From: Clostridia bacterium
Lineage (GTDB): Bacteria; Bacillota; Clostridia; TANB77; CAG-465
Direction of reading: 5' to 3'
NCBI GenBank assembly: GCA_026415435.1
Contig: JAOAHC010000040.1
Coordinates: 263,456 to 327,455 of the forward strand
DNA: 64,000 nucleotides
Part shown: in pieces, positions 55,598-64,000 of the stretch
Numbering within the stretch: the stretch's first letter is position 1
Layout of the letters: every line of letters begins with the position of its first letter
Program-made: the position numbers and the translations under genes
The notes under the pieces: model-generated
What the model was told of the DNA's origin: nothing
What the model saw: the letters and a program-made list of their open reading frames with translations, nothing else
Database searches by the model: none

Positions 55598-55801
55598 AAA
55601 TACCACCACTAAATCAATTAATGATAATACTTATTCGGCGTAGATGTTGTCCTATTCTTGTATATAACTATCTTTTACATAAGATTTCGCCACCCATTAA
55701 ATCCGGATTTTTCGCCACACCAAACATTGCATATGCTTTTTTATCTTATATATCCTGCACATAACGTTACTGTACAGTTTTTCAAATAGTTATATTTATA
55801 C
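55598..55801. other. Non-coding stretch between the two mini-genes
   Basis: No open frame with a ribosome site is seen. TTTCGCCAC occurs twice, in the 55685-55725 region, as a short direct repeat of unknown meaning. Confidence 0.4.
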
Positions 55802-55936
55802 TTATCCGCTCTCCTTGAATTTAGGTATCAAATAAATTATTGATTTGATACTATCTACCAGTATAAAAGTAGATTTTGATGAATTACTTTTTCTGCTTAT
55901 AGTTTTTAATTTATTTTTTGTTACTTTTTCATTCAT
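55802..55936 (-). CDS. Second 44-residue mini-protein
   Basis: MNEKVTKNKLKTISRKSNSS then KSTFILVDSIKSIIYLIPKFKESG and TAA. The start has a perfect GGAGG eight bases before it. A basic polar head with a hydrophobic strand-helix tail resembles small TnpW-type elements in layout only. It lies between the M48 gene and the recombinase unit and reads in the same direction. Confidence 0.55.
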   Translation of the reverse strand: MNEKVTKNKLKTISRKSNSSKSTFILVDSIKSIIYLIPKFKESG

Positions 55937-56044
55937 AACTTCATCCTCCATTTTTTAGATGTTTCTACAGTTTTCATTTGCATAACTGCTTGTCTTAAAT
56001 TTAGACAACAAAATATTATATGCGTGAATCTGATTTTTGTGACA

Positions 56045-56078
56045 AAAAAAGAAGCCTTGATAATCAAAGCTCCTAATT
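56045..56078 (-). terminator. Terminator of the M48/VirD4 operon
   Basis: On the minus strand AGCTTTGA, loop TTA, TCAAGGCT, then TCTTTTTTTG directly after the M48 stop. Confidence 0.75.
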
Positions 56079-56083
56079 TTATA

Positions 56084-56962
56084 TCAATCTTTCATTGTTT
56101 CTAATCTCTCTATCCGATATGCAATCCTGGGGTGGTCTTCCTGATATCTTTTAATTAAGCTCATTTTGTCGGATATCTGTATATCATACAAAACATATAG
56201 CGCCTGTATAAGTTCAGCTTTATAGCCTAAATATGCTGCATATTCATCTGCCCTATACTCGGACTGGCGATATTCATAATTTAAAATTATTGTTGCAATA
56301 AAGGTCACTATATTTATTATTAAATCAAGTATCTTAACGATTAATCCCAGAAATAGGCTTGCTATATTGGGTCCATTTGTTACCATGTTTGTAATTTTTT
56401 GAATTATCATTATTATACATTTTACTATAAATATCACCCATAAATATACTAAGCTACACATATTTATGAGAATTTGCAATTGAGGGTCACTATTTTCTAA
56501 ATGCCCCAACTCATGAGCAATTATGCCTTTTATTTCATCATCATTCATAGTAGCCATAAGACCTCTGCTTACAGCAATTGTATTTTGTCCTAGCGAAAAA
56601 GCATTTATTGCCATTTCATCAACTATAAACAAACGAATATGTTTACTTATATACGGCGACTTTTGTTTTGCTACTTCGTAAACTTCATTAAACAAAACAA
56701 GTAACCGTTCCTTTTCTGTACTTGTAGCTACTTCTCGTATGTCTTCCACAGCCCTTAGTGTATACTCTACAAAAGGAGATAATGCCAATGTTATTGTAAA
56801 ACAATACACAAGAATGCTTATAATAAACCAAGACATTCTATCAAAATCGGCAAAATTGAAGTGATTAAAAATCATCATATAGACTATTAACCATATAAAT
56901 AGTATCGGTTTATCAAAAAAAATCCTATATATATCTACTACTTCATCAAGAACTTTACCCAT
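56084..56962 (-). CDS. M48-family membrane metalloprotease (HtpX-like)
   Basis: 292 residues with the zinc motif IIAHELGHLENSDP near residue 140 and helices on both sides, two before and two to three after. The third zinc ligand lies in the conserved YRQSEYRADEYAA stretch. INAFSLGQNTIAVSRGLMATM matches HtpX. These proteases degrade damaged membrane proteins; an element-encoded copy next to a coupling ATPase is unusual and may serve transfer-complex control. CGG codons (56116, 56707) are read as Arg, the first in the family motif HPRIAYRIERL. Confidence 0.88.
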   Translation of the reverse strand: MGKVLDEVVDIYRIFFDKPILFIWLIVYMMIFNHFNFADFDRMSWFIISILVYCFTITLALSPFVEYTLRAVEDIREVATSTEKERLLVLFNEVYEVAKQKSPYISKHIRLFIVDEMAINAFSLGQNTIAVSRGLMATMNDDEIKGIIAHELGHLENSDPQLQILINMCSLVYLWVIFIVKCIIMIIQKITNMVTNGPNIASLFLGLIVKILDLIINIVTFIATIILNYEYRQSEYRADEYAAYLGYKAELIQALYVLYDIQISDKMSLIKRYQEDHPRIAYRIERLETMKD

Positions 56963-56981
56963 ACAGTTTCCCCCTCACATA

Positions 56982-58625
56982 TTAAAATGGCTTTCTTACT
57001 TTTATTCGTTCACATTTTCCTATGTCTCTTGATAAGAATATTCCTTTTCCCGTTTGTAGTGATTTTATTTCATCAGGGTGTACAATGAATTCTCTTGTTC
57101 TTCTAGCAGATCCCACCTCCGGCGTTTTAGATTTATCAATTTGAAATGTGACTTGCATTGTCTCCCTAGTACCCAGTGTTTTAGCCCATTCTTCAGCACT
57201 TTTTGAGCTATTTTGCCTTAGTACCACATAGTTATTACAATTTTCAATTATCTGTTGTTTAAATGGTTCTCCAGCCACAGCTTCAAGGTCAGCAAGGCTT
57301 TGAGTGGCAGGTATAGCTGTTACTCCTGCGCTTCTTGATTTGTTTATTAAATCGATTAAAACTGTTGAAGCATATACGTTTATTTCATCGAATATGAAGA
57401 ACTTTCTTTTGTTATACTGTCCAAACATTTTGCTGATTGTTTTTTTAGCGTCAATTAATATGAGTCTTCCCATTGTGTTTGATAACTCAGGATATATCAG
57501 GGGATTTAACACAAATAGTATTATTGAATTTTGGCTTAAAGCTGTGTATATATCTATACCGGTTTTATCAAATATTTCACCTACATCACTTTCAGCAATT
57601 GTCGAGAAACGTGCTGAAGCATTTTCAGCTATTTTTGAGCTTGATTTTATAAGCTCCAGGTTAAGCAAGTGTTCTTCCTTAGATATCTTTTGTTCTTTTA
57701 CAAGTGTAGCTGATATTTCCTCAAACTTTGAAGCACTTATATTGGATATGATATGATTAAATGAGAACTCATTTTTTTGCATTTTTAAAAGCTTCAAAAG
57801 TTTTTGAATATATCTTTCAGTATTTACCTTGTAATGCTCCTCACTCCAGTCAGTCATGTTTATCAGCATGTCCTTGCAAATTGTTTCACTGCAATTCATA
57901 AACGGATTGTATTTGATGGATAGCTCAGGATTATTCAAATCTACAATGTACAGCTTTTTACCGTGCTTAGTTGCAAACTTTTTTGTAATATACATAAGTG
58001 AGCCGTCATCAATATCGCCTTTTCCGTCTACAATAAGCATTCCATAATCTTTTGATATTCCGCTTTCAATAAAGTTTGAAAGTAAGACAGTTTTACCACT
58101 TCCAGTAGTACCGCATACGAATATATGCTTAGCCCTGTCATCGCAAAAAACTGCTTTTCCACCTTTATTTGTACCTATTAAGGTTTTATCTTCTGACTCT
58201 TTTTGTGGTCTTTCATTCATGCTATCGTTCATTTTTGATATACTCCCATCAAAAGAATTAATCCCAACATTTTTGTATAGCTTTCTTTTGTACATCACAT
58301 TCGCAAAATACCCAGCGAAAATAAAGGAGAAAGCTGAAAGTATAAACCAACTTATATAACAAAATCTCCCATATAATCCTATGATTTGATAATAGCTTTT
58401 AGAATTAATGCAAATAAATAAATTTTTCGACATATTTCCTATATCTTGAATTAGAAGAATTAATGCATTATTTTGAAATATGCAGATTAAAAGCAGAAGT
58501 GTAATTCCAGAAATGATGAAAACTGTTCCTTTTTTATTTGCTCTATATAGAAGTAGTGCAAAAACTGTTGACATTAGTATTGACGGTAAAATAGCAATAA
58601 AAATTATGCCGTATAATAACGGCAC
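56982..58625 (-). CDS. VirD4-type conjugative coupling ATPase
   Basis: 547 residues. The first ~115 hold several hydrophobic helices for membrane anchoring. The motor domain has Walker A VCGTTGSGKTVLLSNF near residue 170, DGKGDIDDGS, and Walker B FFIFDEINVYAST near residue 405, followed by RSAGVTAIPATQSLADLEA. Such proteins bring relaxase-bound DNA to a type IV channel. The start is a GTG six bases after the previous stop, without a strong ribosome site, so translation is coupled. Other channel genes (VirB4 and VirB6) are not in this window. Confidence 0.88.
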   Translation of the reverse strand: MPLLYGIIFIAILPSILMSTVFALLLYRANKKGTVFIISGITLLLLICIFQNNALILLIQDIGNMSKNLFICINSKSYYQIIGLYGRFCYISWFILSAFSFIFAGYFANVMYKRKLYKNVGINSFDGSISKMNDSMNERPQKESEDKTLIGTNKGGKAVFCDDRAKHIFVCGTTGSGKTVLLSNFIESGISKDYGMLIVDGKGDIDDGSLMYITKKFATKHGKKLYIVDLNNPELSIKYNPFMNCSETICKDMLINMTDWSEEHYKVNTERYIQKLLKLLKMQKNEFSFNHIISNISASKFEEISATLVKEQKISKEEHLLNLELIKSSSKIAENASARFSTIAESDVGEIFDKTGIDIYTALSQNSIILFVLNPLIYPELSNTMGRLILIDAKKTISKMFGQYNKRKFFIFDEINVYASTVLIDLINKSRSAGVTAIPATQSLADLEAVAGEPFKQQIIENCNNYVVLRQNSSKSAEEWAKTLGTRETMQVTFQIDKSKTPEVGSARRTREFIVHPDEIKSLQTGKGIFLSRDIGKCERIKVRKPF

Positions 58626-58630
58626 ATATG

Positions 58631-59269
58631 CTATTTATCTTTGAACTTTTGTGCATATTCTTGTATCACCTCTAACGACAATATTTCAATATTGTTGTAT
58701 TTTAATTTTGCCTGTGACAAAAACTGTTTTATAGCTACTTTGTTATCCGGCACAATCCAGTATTGAGTTTCATATTTTAAATAGTTGTCTTTTATATTTT
58801 TCTCAAATCTAACTTTAGCTTTCATACTTGTTTCAATCTCAACACAGTATTTCTTTAAATCTTGAGTATACACAAAGTCGGGGACATGAGTCCTTGGGTT
58901 AAAGCCCATTTTATGCCTTAGCTCTTTTTCACTTTCAATTTTTAAAATATCTACAGCCATATTTTTTATAAAATATATGACTGTATCAATGACCGCTATA
59001 TCATGATATATTTGGTCTAGCCTTACTTTGCTTTTGGATAAATCCATATTAAAGAACTCAGTAGCTTTATCAGTTACAAAATACAGTCCAGGCAATCCAT
59101 ATAGGATATGCCTACGTTCTAAAAATTGTTCGCTTATAAGCTTTTGAAGTCTCCTATCTGTTGCACGTTGACCTTCAAAATCACATAAAATTTTAATTTG
59201 CCTGCCAAGGCAATACCTCCACCTTGCTACCTGCTCCACTATCACTCTATCCCTTTCTACTATCCTCAT
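58631..59269 (-). CDS. Replication-relaxation family protein
   Basis: 212 residues. The N-terminal winged-helix region (RDRVIVEQVARWRYCLGRQIKILCDF ... RATDRRLQKLISEQFLERRHIL) and GLPGLYFVTDKATEFF match the Replic_Relax family (PF13814), known from plasmids and conjugative elements. A nuclease-like middle contains MGFNPRTHVPDFVYT and KKYCVEIETSMK, reminiscent of a PD-(D/E)xK core (D...ExE). If so, it could itself nick at the adjacent inverted repeat. It heads the minus-strand operon with VirD4 and M48. Confidence 0.8.
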   Translation of the reverse strand: MRIVERDRVIVEQVARWRYCLGRQIKILCDFEGQRATDRRLQKLISEQFLERRHILYGLPGLYFVTDKATEFFNMDLSKSKVRLDQIYHDIAVIDTVIYFIKNMAVDILKIESEKELRHKMGFNPRTHVPDFVYTQDLKKYCVEIETSMKAKVRFEKNIKDNYLKYETQYWIVPDNKVAIKQFLSQAKLKYNNIEILSLEVIQEYAQKFKDK

Positions 59270-59290
59270 TCACACACACCTTACCTTAAG

Positions 59291-59429
59291 ACACACAAAA
59301 AACACACGCTTAATATATAAATATCATAAGTATTTCACGTTGCAATAGTGGGGTCTCGGGGAAAAATTCGCCGAGACCCCACTATTGCAACTCTTATGTA
59401 CTGGATATATAGCGTGTGTTTTTATGTGT
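59291..59429. repeat. Nested ~140-bp inverted repeat, candidate oriT or replication origin
   Basis: The centre is a perfect 21-bp inverted repeat (59339-59359 with 59371-59391, GTTGCAATAGTGGGGTCTCGG) around the 11-base loop GGAAAAATTCG. Outside it CATAAG/CTTATG and AAAAACACACGC/GCGTGTGTTTTT also pair, so the symmetry extends over nearly 140 bases. It is locally richer in G+C and sits 22 bases upstream of the replication-relaxation gene, where an oriT or double-strand origin is expected. No T-run follows, so it is not a simple terminator. Confidence 0.85.
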
Positions 59430-59503
59430 TATATTCCTATTATATGGTATGACTATTCGTATGTGATTAGAACATGTAAAAGAACACCCTTTAAGAACAC
59501 TTT

Positions 59504-60259
59504 TTACTTGGCAAGTCTTGCTTCTGCAAATAGTATCATACGATTTGCTCCACCATAATCAATAAATTTATTATTTGTTTCTATTTTCAAAATATTTACA
59601 CCTTTTAAATCAATATTAATATCAAGAGGAGTCATACCTCCAGCTATTTGCGGAGTAGTATATATTAAATTATCATCACCATAAAATTTGATTATGGTAG
59701 GTTGCATAATATCCGCCCATTTTTCACTTTCAACGATCAATGTACCAAGAAACTTACTGTATTGTTTATTAAGTAGATATTCTGTAGTAATTCCCACTGC
59801 ACCAGTTTTTTCATCCTTATTGTTAAAGAACAGTTTATATCTCAAACCTCTAGTATAATTGACTTTATCGTACTCGATATTTTTAAATGGTTCAAAATAG
59901 TTTGTTGCTCCTGTAGATTCAAAACTAAGATAAGCCATCTGATCTAAATACTTTACGCCTGTATCTCCAATAGTAACAGTATTTGCTTTGGTATCCCATT
60001 TTGCAGTTTTTCCAAGGCTACTAGCTACTGAACTTATTGGAAGATATGGAACACCGTTATAAATAAACGGCTCTACAGCATTACCCTTACTATCCTTTGC
60101 CTGAACAACTTTTCCATCAACAACTACCTTTATATTGTTATATATTACTTTTATCGATTGTTGAACTTGCTTAGCATATACCGCAACCCCTGAGATAATA
60201 ACAGTTGCCACGATTATAGCTATAGTCAAAGCCAATTTTTTGTATACTCTTTTATTCAT
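59504..60259 (-). CDS. Secreted stalk-domain protein with NPCBM-like domain
   Basis: 251 residues: a signal helix (LALTIAIIVATVIISGVAVYA), a copper-amine-oxidase N-terminal 'stalk' domain (IKVVVDGKVVQAKDSKGNAVEPFIYNGVPYLPISSVASSLGKTAKWD) and a C-terminal NPCBM-like lectin domain (LGTLIVESEKWADIMQPTIIKFYGDD ... LKIETNN). Both domains bind wall or surface sugars in related proteins. GGAGG eight bases before 60259 sets the start. It follows the CHAP-protein gene by 20 bases on the same strand. Confidence 0.85.
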   Translation of the reverse strand: MNKRVYKKLALTIAIIVATVIISGVAVYAKQVQQSIKVIYNNIKVVVDGKVVQAKDSKGNAVEPFIYNGVPYLPISSVASSLGKTAKWDTKANTVTIGDTGVKYLDQMAYLSFESTGATNYFEPFKNIEYDKVNYTRGLRYKLFFNNKDEKTGAVGITTEYLLNKQYSKFLGTLIVESEKWADIMQPTIIKFYGDDNLIYTTPQIAGGMTPLDINIDLKGVNILKIETNNKFIDYGGANRMILFAEARLAK

Positions 60260-60279
60260 ATGAATATCCTCCAATTATT

Positions 60280-61296
60280 TTAATTTAAATATATATATCC
60301 ATTACATACCTTGGCAAAATTAGATTTAGACATTGATTGTAAAATCCCATCGTTATTATCAATTACAGCATTAAAATCAAAATTTGCCTGAGTATAATAA
60401 ACAGTATCTCCTATTACATCTTCTACATATAGAACATGTCCATCAGCTCCTGCAGTAGCAACGGCTATAGAATTTGCCCGAGGTTGGTTACTGTCCCGTA
60501 CAGCCTTTGCACCAGCTGTATTTAATCTATCTAGCCACGTTTTGGCGGGTCCGATAGTATTCAAACGTATTCCTGTCTTTTCATATGCTCGTCCCCAACA
60601 ATACCATGTACATTGAGCTTTAAATTTAGCTGCAAATGGGTTATCCAAATTGTATGCACTTGAACTGAAATTAGCAAGCCTTTTGCCCAACATTGAACGC
60701 AAATCATTTGTTGGAGTTACAGTCTGCACATTGCTTTTAGGTTTGTCCACTCTTTGCAAATACCATAACTGATTATTTGAGTCGTTATATGCTTGCAAGC
60801 TCACCCCACCATTATTAATTCTAGGATTTATTGCCGTTATAACTGAGTCTTTAAGCACTGCAAGTTCTATGGTATATTTGCCGTCACCCCGGTTGGTAAT
60901 ATACCACTCCTGGGCAGGGGAGTCGCTTGGCATCCATATATCAATTGTATTTCCATTTTTTAATGGATTTTTATATGAGTTCCCCCTGTATGTATCAAGA
61001 ACACGTCCTTTGCTTGAAGATTGAGGGGATAGAGCATACTTTCCGCCACCTCGATTTATAAGCTTAAAATTTTGTTCCTTTGAACCATCTTTAACCCATA
61101 CACATACTCTTGCACCGTCTTTGTCTTGCCCTGCATAAACATTTAGGTATCTTCCACCATCTACACAAATAAGGTTATACACACCCTCGTCCAGTTGGTC
61201 TGCTTCTACTCCTAAAGTAAAAGAAAACATGGTAATCATAAAAGACATTAGCATGAAAAATATAAGTGACCTACTTTTTAATCTCTGTTTTGACAT
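60280..61296 (-). CDS. Secreted ricin-lectin/CHAP amidase
   Basis: 338 residues: a signal peptide ending in GVEA, ricin-type beta-trefoil repeats (YNLICVDGGRYLNVYAGQDKDGARVCVW ... NQLWYLQRV) to about residue 185, then a CHAP domain with catalytic Cys in KAQCTWYCWGRAYEKTG near residue 230 and His in GHVLYVEDV near 290. It likely cuts peptidoglycan peptide bonds, as hydrolases of conjugation systems do, with the lectin part for targeting. It precedes the stalk-domain gene in one operon. Confidence 0.9.
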   Translation of the reverse strand: MSKQRLKSRSLIFFMLMSFMITMFSFTLGVEADQLDEGVYNLICVDGGRYLNVYAGQDKDGARVCVWVKDGSKEQNFKLINRGGGKYALSPQSSSKGRVLDTYRGNSYKNPLKNGNTIDIWMPSDSPAQEWYITNRGDGKYTIELAVLKDSVITAINPRINNGGVSLQAYNDSNNQLWYLQRVDKPKSNVQTVTPTNDLRSMLGKRLANFSSSAYNLDNPFAAKFKAQCTWYCWGRAYEKTGIRLNTIGPAKTWLDRLNTAGAKAVRDSNQPRANSIAVATAGADGHVLYVEDVIGDTVYYTQANFDFNAVIDNNDGILQSMSKSNFAKVCNGYIYLN

Positions 61297-61387
61297 AAAA
61301 AAGCCCCCTTTATTTTTTAATATTAGCCTATTTGACTAATTAAATTTGAAACAACGCTTTTAGACAACATGATAACAAAAATTTTTA

Positions 61388-62533
61388 TCATTCTAAACTG
61401 ATTACTTTTGATGTAGTGTAAGCATTCCACAAATCTATTGTTAATTCTTTGTAGTCCATGACCCGCCCGAATAAATCATCTATATACTTTGCTTCTCCTG
61501 TATCCAAATCAATAAGTAAATATGTAAGCCCTGAATAACCCTTTTGACCAACTAAAAAGAAAAGATATTTACTGGTTATATACTCGCACTCTAATTTTCC
61601 AAACTGCGATACTCCAATTTGAGCTACGTTCCTTTTATTATTTCCGTCTACTTCATATACAATTTGCTTAAAATATTTATCACCTGTTAATTCATCTGTT
61701 TCATCAACTTTTTCAGAGATATACATTGCTTTACTTGGCAAAAAGTTAAAATATGAATTATTCCCAAATATACTTTTACTATCAACTATATAATCATTTT
61801 TCTTAATATTTCCTGTGGTAATATCTACATTATATGAACCGTGGGAATCACTAACCATGAAAGTTCCGTCAGCTTGTAATATCCAACCTTTTACATTATC
61901 TATATATATTTTATCATTTGGTATTTTACATGATAATGAATCTTGACCATCAGCAGTGATTGCCACCACATTTGTCCAGCTATTTGCCTTATATAGAAGA
62001 TAAATATTTTTTCCATCTGAAATTAAGCTACGAAATATTCCGTACTTTTTTAAATACTCTCGACTTTGTAATTTAGTGTATGTATCTGTTTTTATATCAT
62101 AGATATATAAAGAACTAATTGTTTCATTTGAACGTGGTTTTAAATTTTCATCATCCCTATCAGTTGCAAAAAAGCATACTCTGTAGTCATCAAGAGCAAC
62201 TATATTACTAAAAATTTCATATCTTCCGCTTATTGTACCAACTTCTTGACCTAAATAATATATTATTATGTCTCTGACTCCATTATAGGCATTTTCAGAA
62301 TATATGAAAGTCCATCCGTATCCATAATAGGGAAGTAGGGCTTTTTCTTCATCTGACAAAGTCTTACTGACAGGTTTAAAAGCTTCAATTTCAGAGTTCA
62401 CATTTGTACTAATTTGAGATGAATTATAAGGTTTAAATGGTTCAGATAATTTATCCGCCAGTTTACTGTCTGAACATGAAGTAAGTGTGATTAAAAAAGG
62501 TATTATCGCAAACATTAGTAGCCTACGCCTCAT
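61388..62533 (-). CDS. Lipoprotein, probably beta-propeller
   Basis: 381 residues with a lipobox LTSC and Cys at residue 20 (FAIIPFLITLTSCSDSK). The remainder shows repeated units like ISSLYIYDIKTDTYTKLQS, LLYKANSWTNVVAIT and FMVSDSHGSYNVDITTGNI, compatible with a beta-propeller. It would lie on the outer face of the membrane. No enzyme motif is visible. It is separated from the CHAP gene by 91 bases and probably has its own promoter in the gap to the XRE gene. Confidence 0.7.
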   Translation of the reverse strand: MRRRLLMFAIIPFLITLTSCSDSKLADKLSEPFKPYNSSQISTNVNSEIEAFKPVSKTLSDEEKALLPYYGYGWTFIYSENAYNGVRDIIIYYLGQEVGTISGRYEIFSNIVALDDYRVCFFATDRDDENLKPRSNETISSLYIYDIKTDTYTKLQSREYLKKYGIFRSLISDGKNIYLLYKANSWTNVVAITADGQDSLSCKIPNDKIYIDNVKGWILQADGTFMVSDSHGSYNVDITTGNIKKNDYIVDSKSIFGNNSYFNFLPSKAMYISEKVDETDELTGDKYFKQIVYEVDGNNKRNVAQIGVSQFGKLECEYITSKYLFFLVGQKGYSGLTYLLIDLDTGEAKYIDDLFGRVMDYKELTIDLWNAYTTSKVISLE

Positions 62534-62666
62534 AGTATCCTCCTGTATACTTTTTATTCCATATTATAGTCATTTCGACAAAATGTCAATGAATTTTCAT
62601 CATTTTGACTAATTAATCCATATACAGACAATTACTTTATTATAATAATTTCGAGGTGCTTAAACT

Positions 62667-63029
62667 ATGAGACTCCTTATTGGTGACAAACTTCGTGAAT
62701 TACGTGAAGAACTGAATTTGACACAAAATGAAGTGGGTGAAAAAACCGGTTGCACTGTCAGTATGATTTCAAGCTATGAAATAAACAGACGTGAACCGGA
62801 TTTAGATACTTTAAAAAGGCTTTGCAATTTTTTTGATGTATCTGCTGACTACTTACTTGGGAGAACTGCCGATGCCAAAAGTTATAACCCAAACAACTTG
62901 CCTGTAAAGCAAAGAGAACTTTTAAAATATTTCAATAAATTACCTTTAAACTATCAAGATGATGTAATCCGCATTGCTAGACTAAATTTACTTGATTATG
63001 AGAACGCCCTTACAAATAAGGGAAAGTGA
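62667..63029 (+). CDS. XRE-family transcriptional regulator
   Basis: 120 residues. An N-terminal helix-turn-helix, IGDKLRELREELNLTQNEVGEKTGCTVSMISSYEINRREPDLDTLKRLCNFFDVSADYLLG, is a classical phage/element repressor type. The C-terminal half is helical, perhaps for dimerisation. It is divergent from the lipoprotein gene and is the likely control gene of the element. GAGG precedes the start. Confidence 0.93.
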   Translation: MRLLIGDKLRELREELNLTQNEVGEKTGCTVSMISSYEINRREPDLDTLKRLCNFFDVSADYLLGRTADAKSYNPNNLPVKQRELLKYFNKLPLNYQDDVIRIARLNLLDYENALTNKGK

Positions 63030-63105
63030 TTTTTCTTGATACTTTTAAAAATACAAAAGAAGACACTAACTAAGTTATCCTAACCTTATTGCGTTACATT
63101 TTTAA

Positions 63106-64000
63106 TTATCTTTTCATCGGCATATATTTTTTCACCGTTGTAAACTGTTCAAGTGGATTGAACTCATTAAAATTCTGATGTAAGTCTTCTGAAAACATAT
63201 TCACATACTCTTTTACCATATCAAGACTGCTATGTCCCAATATTTTTTGCAATCTAAAAATATCTCCGCCATTTAGAATCCACTTTTTAGCGAAAGTATG
63301 TCTAAATAAATGTAATGACGTTTTCAATACTCCTTTTGATTTATTATACAGATATATAGTATGTTGCAGTGCATATACTGTAAGTCTGTTGCCATATGTA
63401 TTACAAAATAAATAGTCGTCATTACTTCCTTTTCTATATTTTAAATAGTCCCTTAATATTTGTACAAGTGAGCGGGAAAGCGGAATTATCTGTTGTTTTC
63501 TGTTTTTGGTCTTGGTAAGTATAATTGTTTCATTAGAAAAATCTATATTTTCAATTTTTAGATTTGATACTGTTGAAGCTCTGTTTCCAGTGGCTAGTAA
63601 ATAATTTACAATTACCCAGTTTCTATACTCTGAAAAATTACATTTATTCAAATCAGGCTTTTTCAAAAGTAGCTGAAGTTCATAATCGGTGTATGTTGGC
63701 TTTATTGTTTTTTCAGTTTTTATTAAAGTTATTTTAAAAGGTTTTGTATATCCCATTTCCATAAAATATGAAAAAATTACTCTTGTTCCTCTTAAATAAC
63801 TATTAATTGTGACCTCTTTTACGTTTCTTTCTTTCAAAAAGCTTATATAGCCCATGATTGCTTCTTGATTTAAAGTATTGCACTTTTTAGCTGTGTCATA
63901 GTACTGTCCGGAAATACTTAAAACAATCATCATAATATCGGATTGTTTTCTCAGATAAGTTTTTTGACTTGTTAAATTTTTGAAATGCATCGAAAGCACT
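63106..64000 (-). CDS. Tyrosine recombinase/integrase, 5' end outside the window
   Basis: At least 297 residues. Catalytic residues are visible: Arg in TGNRASTVSNL near residue 140, HLFRHTFAKKW with the second Arg and His near 230, LGHSS and the nucleophile Tyr in MVKEYVNMF near 268. The N-terminal core-binding domain includes FLKERNVKEVTINSYLRGTRVIFSYF. The frame runs to the window edge, and the GTG at 63999 may not be the true start. It is the natural candidate for integration at the tRNA-Gln site at 50.3 kb. Confidence 0.9.
   Translation of the reverse strand, partial: VLSMHFKNLTSQKTYLRKQSDIMMIVLSISGQYYDTAKKCNTLNQEAIMGYISFLKERNVKEVTINSYLRGTRVIFSYFMEMGYTKPFKITLIKTEKTIKPTYTDYELQLLLKKPDLNKCNFSEYRNWVIVNYLLATGNRASTVSNLKIENIDFSNETIILTKTKNRKQQIIPLSRSLVQILRDYLKYRKGSNDDYLFCNTYGNRLTVYALQHTIYLYNKSKGVLKTSLHLFRHTFAKKWILNGGDIFRLQKILGHSSLDMVKEYVNMFSEDLHQNFNEFNPLEQFTTVKKYMPMKR

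Noticed and set aside
59339-59391. Transcription terminator
   Set aside because: The 21-bp stem has no T-run on either strand, and outer symmetry extends far beyond a terminator.

Overview
The window is AT-rich (about 72 percent A+T by eye) DNA from a spore-forming member of the Clostridia. The evidence is a dcw cell-wall cluster headed by mraZ, the germination protease gpr, a gerA-type germinant receptor operon, diaminopimelate-type wall genes (murE, dapF, asd) and mini-RNase III. I cannot name the species.

Layout. 1-4.9 kb, minus strand: mraZ-rsmH-ftsL-PBP-murE, with a repeated MraZ operator in front of mraZ. 5-8.5 kb: pheST. 8.6-17.7 kb: rluA, a CmpB-like membrane protein, dapF facing asd, tcdA, an ECF sigma/anti-sigma pair and three small membrane genes. 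17.8-20.3 kb: a znuABC-type zinc operon with a consensus promoter and a Fur-family operator. 20.4-30.4 kb: gpr, holA, trmFO, an M14 peptidase, topA, glyA and an NMN-adenylyltransferase-like gene. 30.5-39 kb: a GT-C glycosyltransferase, peptidase E, tRNA-Lys, mrnC, a thioredoxin-like protein, a PLD-like protein and topB. 39.7-43.7 kb: gerA operon. 43.8-49.2 kb: ABC-F ATPase, YbjQ- and YwbE-like proteins, an SDR oxidoreductase and a DUF2207 protein.

At 50.31 kb lies the 3' half of a tRNA-Gln gene with its terminator. It marks the left end of an integrated element that runs off the right edge. The element carries a three-gene DUF6879-type cassette, a large serine recombinase framed by a 15-bp inverted repeat, an M48 protease, a VirD4-like coupling ATPase, a replication-relaxation protein beside a ~140-bp nested inverted repeat (candidate oriT or origin), secreted stalk-domain and ricin/CHAP proteins, a lipoprotein, an XRE regulator and a tyrosine integrase.

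The most striking observation is translational. Three core genes (ECF sigma factor, peptidase E, GerAA) are each split by exactly +1, and at all three breaks the zero-frame codon is CGG, with skipping of its C giving a Gly codon. By eye I found no other in-frame CGG in the core genes, while accessory genes use CGG as ordinary Arg. This suggests programmed or 'hungry-codon' +1 frameshifting at CGG. Sequencing error is the main alternative. A fourth +1 break, without CGG, sits near the murE start.
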